Source: Sipunculus nudus
Lineage: Eukaryota > Annelida > Sipuncula > Golfingiida > Sipunculidae
NCBI GenBank assembly: GCA_026874595.1
Contig: CM049307.1
Location: 40,866,362 to 40,930,361, forward strand
Direction of reading: 5' to 3'
Length of the DNA stretch: 64,000 nucleotides
In this document: positions 59,346 to 64,000 of the stretch, piece by piece
How the letters are laid out: every line of letters begins with the position of its first letter
Position numbering within the stretch: the stretch's first letter is position 1
Translations under genes and position numbers: made by a program
Notes under the pieces: generated by a model
Told to the model about the DNA's origin: nothing
Seen by the model: only the letters and a program-made list of their open reading frames with translations
Database searches by the model: none

Positions 59346-60887
59346 AGAGGTTAATTACGTTTATGTGTTGATACATTTTGACTGTTACATTGTTCATATA
59401 CCCATGCATGCAAAATATTTTACATTTCAAAAGGTTAAAAAAAATAACATCAGTGTCTTCACTCTCATTTATTAGGTGTAGGTCATTGGCCCATTTACTG
59501 TAAACAAGTGTTTTTCTGCTGAATTATTCAACATAAACCTTGCTCCTCTGATGGAATTTAAGTAATGTTTTTAATTCAAACCTCCTGGCTCATATAAATC
59601 ATCATTGTTAAGTTTGATAATGCTGCAGTTAAGTTTTCTGAGAATATTCTTTCTGTCACCAACCATTGTCCACCTTGAATGCTGGATATTTTTTCAGTTG
59701 GCATATTGATGCTATAATTTAAATATGTGCAGTGGAAAACTGAGAAAACATAGTTTACAGCAAAGATAGGCAGAGATTTCAGAATATTTAAGTAAATAAA
59801 TAAGTTGATGTCTGAATAAACTGTTCATATTTTTATGAAGGCTTTCTTCATCTTTTGTGTGATAATTGCATTAAACTGACATAATCAGTGGTATTAGACA
59901 GGCTTCATTTAAATGTTTCCAAATAACAAATTGGACATTCTAATAAAATGAGAACATCTTTTATGATCTTACTAAGGAAAAATTTTGATTGGTAGAACTC
60001 AACCACCAGTGATCCAAATATAAGAAATTACTACCCTGATTGTTGCCCTTTTCTCAAGGTATTTCAGACTGCAGCCTTGAGAAATCCTAAGATTGAACAT
60101 TGTATATTGAGGGATTTCTGAGGCCTTTGTAACAGAACAGTTTGGATATGCATATCAATGGATCAATGGCTCAGCCGGTCCATGACCTGTATTGATCCGG
60201 TTATGACACAAATATGAAGGATTAAATCATAAATTGCACTATGATTATCCATGTGGCTTGACGTCTGTCAGATAAACAAGAAAGTGAGGGTTTATCTACC
60301 AGAGCAGGGAATCTAAGGCTTACTAATACTTGAAATTTCTTTAAAAAATTATCACCCAGGGGTGACCCTTAGCAAATTTAGATGTGTACATTTGCTTCAA
60401 TAACAGTCAATTCAGTACTTCTTTATGAGCCATTGAGGGAATTCAAGTGTTAGTCATCCTAGAAATGATAAAAAAAAGTTATCCAGGTGTAGAACTTGTT
60501 GCAAATTTACATCTACTTTAATCTAACCTCAGCAATAAAGATCAGTTCTATTTTTAAAGCTTATTCTAGCCAGAAATTTAAAAAAAAATTCCTGTCATAA
60601 CTGGTTGGGAATTTTACTAAATGTAGACTTCACAAGTCAGTATTGTCAGTTTGCTATGGGACTAAGTCTTTGGGACTATCTAAGACAAGAAATGTCTTGA
60701 AGAGTTGACCATTTTATAAATTGGAAATATAAACATCTTTCACAAATGGCCTTTTCCTGATCAGTTCTTCCTTAATCCTTTTTTCAATATTTTTCTGATG
60801 GAGTTAGATGCTTCCATTTTTAATGCTGGTTAAAGAAATACTATGTACATCTGTAGAGTTCCTTTCTGGTATCAGCCCTCATGACAG
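59346..60887. other. Non-coding, nothing recognised
   Basis: AT-rich unique sequence with no exon, RNA or repeat boundary that I can define. Confidence 0.35.
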
Positions 60888-61142
60888 GTTGGAAACATGA
60901 AGATCCTGGTGTCAACCAGACTGTTCTGCACCTTGATGTGAAACACCAAGGAACCCCTGAAAGGTGCACTTGTTTTAGAGAGTGAAACATGACTACTGGG
61001 GACAGTCTTCTTAATAAGCCTGCATAGCACTCACCCAGGGTGAGGGCCTACTGTGAAAAAATCTCACTGCTTCTCTTCTGAGATTCAAACTCAAGATCTC
61101 CTGGCTTTGAGCCCTCTGCTCTAGCATTAGACCACGGTAGCC
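60888..61142 (-). repeat. tRNA-derived SINE, family 1, - strand copy
   Basis: Reads on the - strand from the tRNA head GGCTACCGTGGTCTAATGCT (A box) and TTGAGTTTGAATCTC (B box). The body contains GTGAGATTTTTTCACAG, GCAGGCTTATTAAGAAGACT and GGGGTTCCTTGGTGTT, and the end is TTGACACCAGGATCTTCATG. Same order as the + copy at 10090-10362, with a better kept tRNA head. Confidence 0.8.
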
Positions 61143-62690
61143 AGTGTTCTTCCTTAACTTAATTCAAGAGTGGTCGGGCTGTTTGGTTTTGAAAGTTTAG
61201 ATATATATACACACTTCACTAATGGTACATTAGGACATTCTTTTACAGTGTAAAAGATTGATGACCATCTTCCTGTCTTTGTAATCAGATTTATCTCGCA
61301 GCTTATTGAAGTCTCCAGAGAGCTTTTGGAGATGTAATTTAAATATATAGCAGTGGCCCATGTGTATGTAATTTTCCGCAAGCGGGGAAAATGCTCGGTC
61401 AAAGTAATTTAAGCAGAGACAGAGCATATGTAAGTCAGGACCCACAGAGCTTTGAGATTAAGGAGGGTCCTTGTACAGTTCAACATGGGTGCAGTAGATC
61501 AGTTAAAAGTACAGCTGAGTCCCGGGAAGCCCAGTGGTATCTCCGATAAATGCTGGCAAACAATAGGGCACTCCATCTTGGACTCTGTGCCCTCCTTATT
61601 AAGTTAAAAGCGTGAGACCATCAAGTCTGGTTTGAAAAAGGCACAGAGTAGATCATTTCATTTACCTCAAGTCTGTTACCATAATGAGACTGATGTTTCC
61701 CGGTGCTTTAGGTTTTCTCTTAGGCAGGTGGGACCTGCTAAAGTTCTTCTCCCGGTGTAATGTTACTCAAAGCAGTCTCATATTACAGTGCAAAGGGTTT
61801 AGCAGTGTCTCCTCTTGTTTTTATGCCTCAGTGTATGTTTTGTCAGTATGTCTGTGTGTCAGAAGAGTCTAGGACATGCAGGCCACGGACCTTCCAGCCC
61901 TGGACATATCAGTCAGTCCACAATGTCCCTGCCAGTCATTTTCATAAAGGTACATGTTTGGGTTTGCTTCATATTACAAGCAGTATCTTTTTATTATACA
62001 GAGTGTAAGCATACAGAGTATGGAAACCAGTAAGATAGCCATTGGTTCAATCAAATGAGGATATATATAAAAACAGGTTTAGTATGTTGATGAGTGTACA
62101 GTCTTGTTAGATATGTAGTGATAAACACACACTGTGCATGCCTTTTTATTTGTAAGGGTTTTAAATTCACAATATTTGTGAAATGGGAATTATCACAAAA
62201 AAATAAAACCCATTGTCAAAAGAATGTTGAAGAGAAAAAGTTTGATATATAGATAAAAAATAGATTTTGTATGTTACCCATAAATCAAAGATTGCTGTTA
62301 TAAATCATATAAAATCTTATAAATAATCTGCCAGTAATAAACAAGAATTTCCACTTTTTCAGTGTACCCTGTAGACCTCCATCCAGTTTTTACAATTTGT
62401 GCATATATTACCTATTATTTTTAATGATCAGTTCATATAATATGGTAATATATAAATTTAAATGATTCACATAGTATGATGTTAATGTGAAATGGAGCCC
62501 TTGCAAGACACTTAGATAGTGAAAATCACAAAATTGTAACCCTGTACCATATTTTTATTCTCCTTGAGTCATCCATATCACTCGCCTGAGAGGTTGAGGT
62601 TCTTGTGAAGGACTTCCTGTTTGTGTCTCCTTACTTTTAGCCTTTATGATACATTGACAAGTATCCACAGTTAGTTTCTCGATCTCCCTG
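61143..62690. other. Non-coding, nothing recognised
   Basis: The ORFs at 61154-61445 (-) and 61684-62033 (+) have no known product. 61440-61700 is mildly GC-richer. Confidence 0.35.
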
Positions 62691-62724
62691 AACTCAGCAG
62701 TCTTTTTCTTCAGGGCATTTCATA

Positions 62725-63460
62725 TTCTTCGAGCTATGGAGCTCATAAGTACCCTCAAGAATAATCAAAGATTTGATACAAAAGCACAAGTATCTGAATA
62801 ACTACTGCATTGATCACCATGATTTTTTGCATGAATATTGATCATGGAGTGTTCCATCAGTTCCTGCAAACTGGTGGCGCCACCTTTACTTTGTCTAATT
62901 TTTACGAATTTTTTTTCACTATTTTTGATACTTTCAAAAAAGCTGTCATCTGTCAAAAGGGCACAAATCATAACTGCTCTACCTGGAATCTTCAAACTTG
63001 AAACCCTGAGAGGTCCTTGAAATATCTCCTTGGAAACTTGAAATTAGGTCTCTGTTTTCCATTTTCTCCCAGCTATGGAGCTCGTAAGAACCCTTCAGAA
63101 TAATCAAAGATTTGATACAAAATCACAAGTATCTGAATAACTACTGCATTGATCACCATGATTTTTTGCATGAATATTGATCATGGAGTGTTCCATCAGT
63201 TCCTGCAAACTGGTGGCGCCAACTGTACTTTTTCTAATTTTCACGAATTTTTTTCTCTATTTTTGATACTTTCAAAGAAGCTGTCAACAGGGCACAAATC
63301 GTGGCTGGACCTGGAATCTTGTTACTTTACATCCTGGGAGGTCCATGAAAAGTCTGTGGAAACCTAAAATTAGGTCTCTGTTACCCATATCCTCCAAGTT
63401 ATGGGGCTCGTAAATACCTTGAATTCAGCTGAACGTCATGGCCCATGGGCCACTAGTGTA
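62725..63460. repeat. Two full units of the ~335-bp family seen at position 1, plus its terminus
   Basis: Units start near 62731 (GAGCTATGGAGCTCATAAGT) and 63070 (GAGCTATGGAGCTC...AGAACCC), with a partial third at ~63400. Palindrome cores are at 62873-62884 (perfect) and 63212-63223 (GGTGGCGCCAAC), 339 apart. The element ends CAGCTGAACGTCATGGCC and CATGGGCCACTAGTGT near 63426-63458. Confidence 0.82.
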
Positions 63461-63535
63461 AGTTATATTCTTCTAAAAAGAAACATTCTGTGTGCCAAGG
63501 AGCCAAATGTGTCTACCAACAAAGTTGATTATTAG

Positions 63536-63900
63536 GGCCCCACTTGAAAAGCGGGTGCCCTATAGTAATCGACCTGTCCGTCTGTCTGTCTGTCCATCCG
63601 TCTGTCGTGCCGTCCGTCTGTCTGTCCGTCCGTCCACAAATTCTTTTCCGGATGATAACTCCAGTTAGGATTGACGGATTGAGTTCAAACCTGAAATATG
63701 TATTAACCATCAATTATGGAAGATCCTTATTGATTTTGGGGTCCGGAGGTCAAAGGTTAAAAAAAGTTATTCACAGTTTGGTGTTAAACTTTAGGTCCCT
63801 CTTTCAGCAGGGCAGAAATCATAATTGTAACCATAATTATTTGTTCCACCTTAACAGTAGGACAGGTCCTCATGTCAACAGCAACGAGGCATGATATATG
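63536..63900 (+). repeat. GTCC/GTCTGTC-type interspersed repeat
   Basis: Opens with AGGGCCCCACTTGAAAAGCG then GGTGCCCTATAGTAATCGAC (GGGC.CC.AC/GGGTGCCC can pair). A (GTCCGTCT)n tract at 63570-63640 follows, then ATAACTCCAGTTAGGATTGA. The ORF 63544-63894 is its translation, not a gene. The right boundary is uncertain. Confidence 0.6.
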
Positions 63901-64000
63901 GTATTAGTCGGCCATTTTTCTGTAAGTTATGCGGTAAAAACCATTACTGAACACCTAGTAAGGTTGCGCTCTCTTAGCAAATATGCATGCAAAAGGACAA

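Noticed and set aside
63544-63894. 116-residue ORF with SVCLSVHPSVVPSVCLSV repeats
   Set aside because: It is a translation of a (GTCCGTCT)n tract, a very common artefact of this repeat class.

Overview
The window is animal nuclear DNA, most likely from a bivalve mollusc or another lophotrochozoan. The evidence is spliced genes with GT-AG introns, an AATAAA polyadenylation signal, tRNA-derived SINEs and AT-rich introns. It also has several repeat families of a style I associate with bivalve genomes: elements opening with an AGCTCAG...CTGAGCT hairpin and ending in GACCCATGGGTCCCTTGTTT, and tandem-cored elements like 'pearl' repeats. The taxon is an inference; nothing in the sequence names it.

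Layout. 1-1352: four ~335-bp tandem repeat units. 1875-3186: the last two exons of an unidentified + strand gene for a nuclear-type protein with an acidic and basic tail. 3250-13800: intergenic, dominated by repeats (an old element at 5000-6060, a tandem-cored element at 7233-8972, a SINE near 10.1-10.4 kb, an inverted repeat pair at 11.17/13.68 kb and a ~70-bp minisatellite between them). 13804-34047: a 14-exon + strand gene I identify as UTP6, a component of the small-subunit processome. 34048-64000: about 30 kb with no exon I can support. It holds a second tandem-cored element (40811-41973), minisatellites, SINEs, a broken SAM-domain fragment (49590-49925), another hairpin-ended element (53525-55779) and, near the right edge, two more units of the repeat family found at position 1.

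UTP6 is the only gene I can identify firmly. Exons 1-13 join in perfect phase and give 323 residues that follow the known family order: N-terminal U3_assoc_6 domain, then HAT/TPR-like helices. Exon 14 continues in phase but meets a stop after codon 363, while UTP6 proteins are usually about 600 residues. The C-terminal HAT repeats are therefore missing from the window, skipped by an alternative splice, or absent.

The main finding is in the repeats. Three copies (A, B, C) of one mobile element each have a 5' GTATCCGCCAAAAC terminus, the same motif inverted near the 3' end, a 3' stem-loop and a CTAG terminus. The core is a tandem repeat built around the palindrome GGTGGCGCCACC. Copy B sits in a repeat whose near-empty counterpart lies 2 kb downstream, which fixes the element's boundaries. 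This fits Helentron-associated (HINE-like) non-autonomous rolling-circle elements. A separate 2.7-kb element with ~570-bp inverted repeats and an exact 7-bp target duplication sits 12 bases past the splice donor of UTP6 exon 2.
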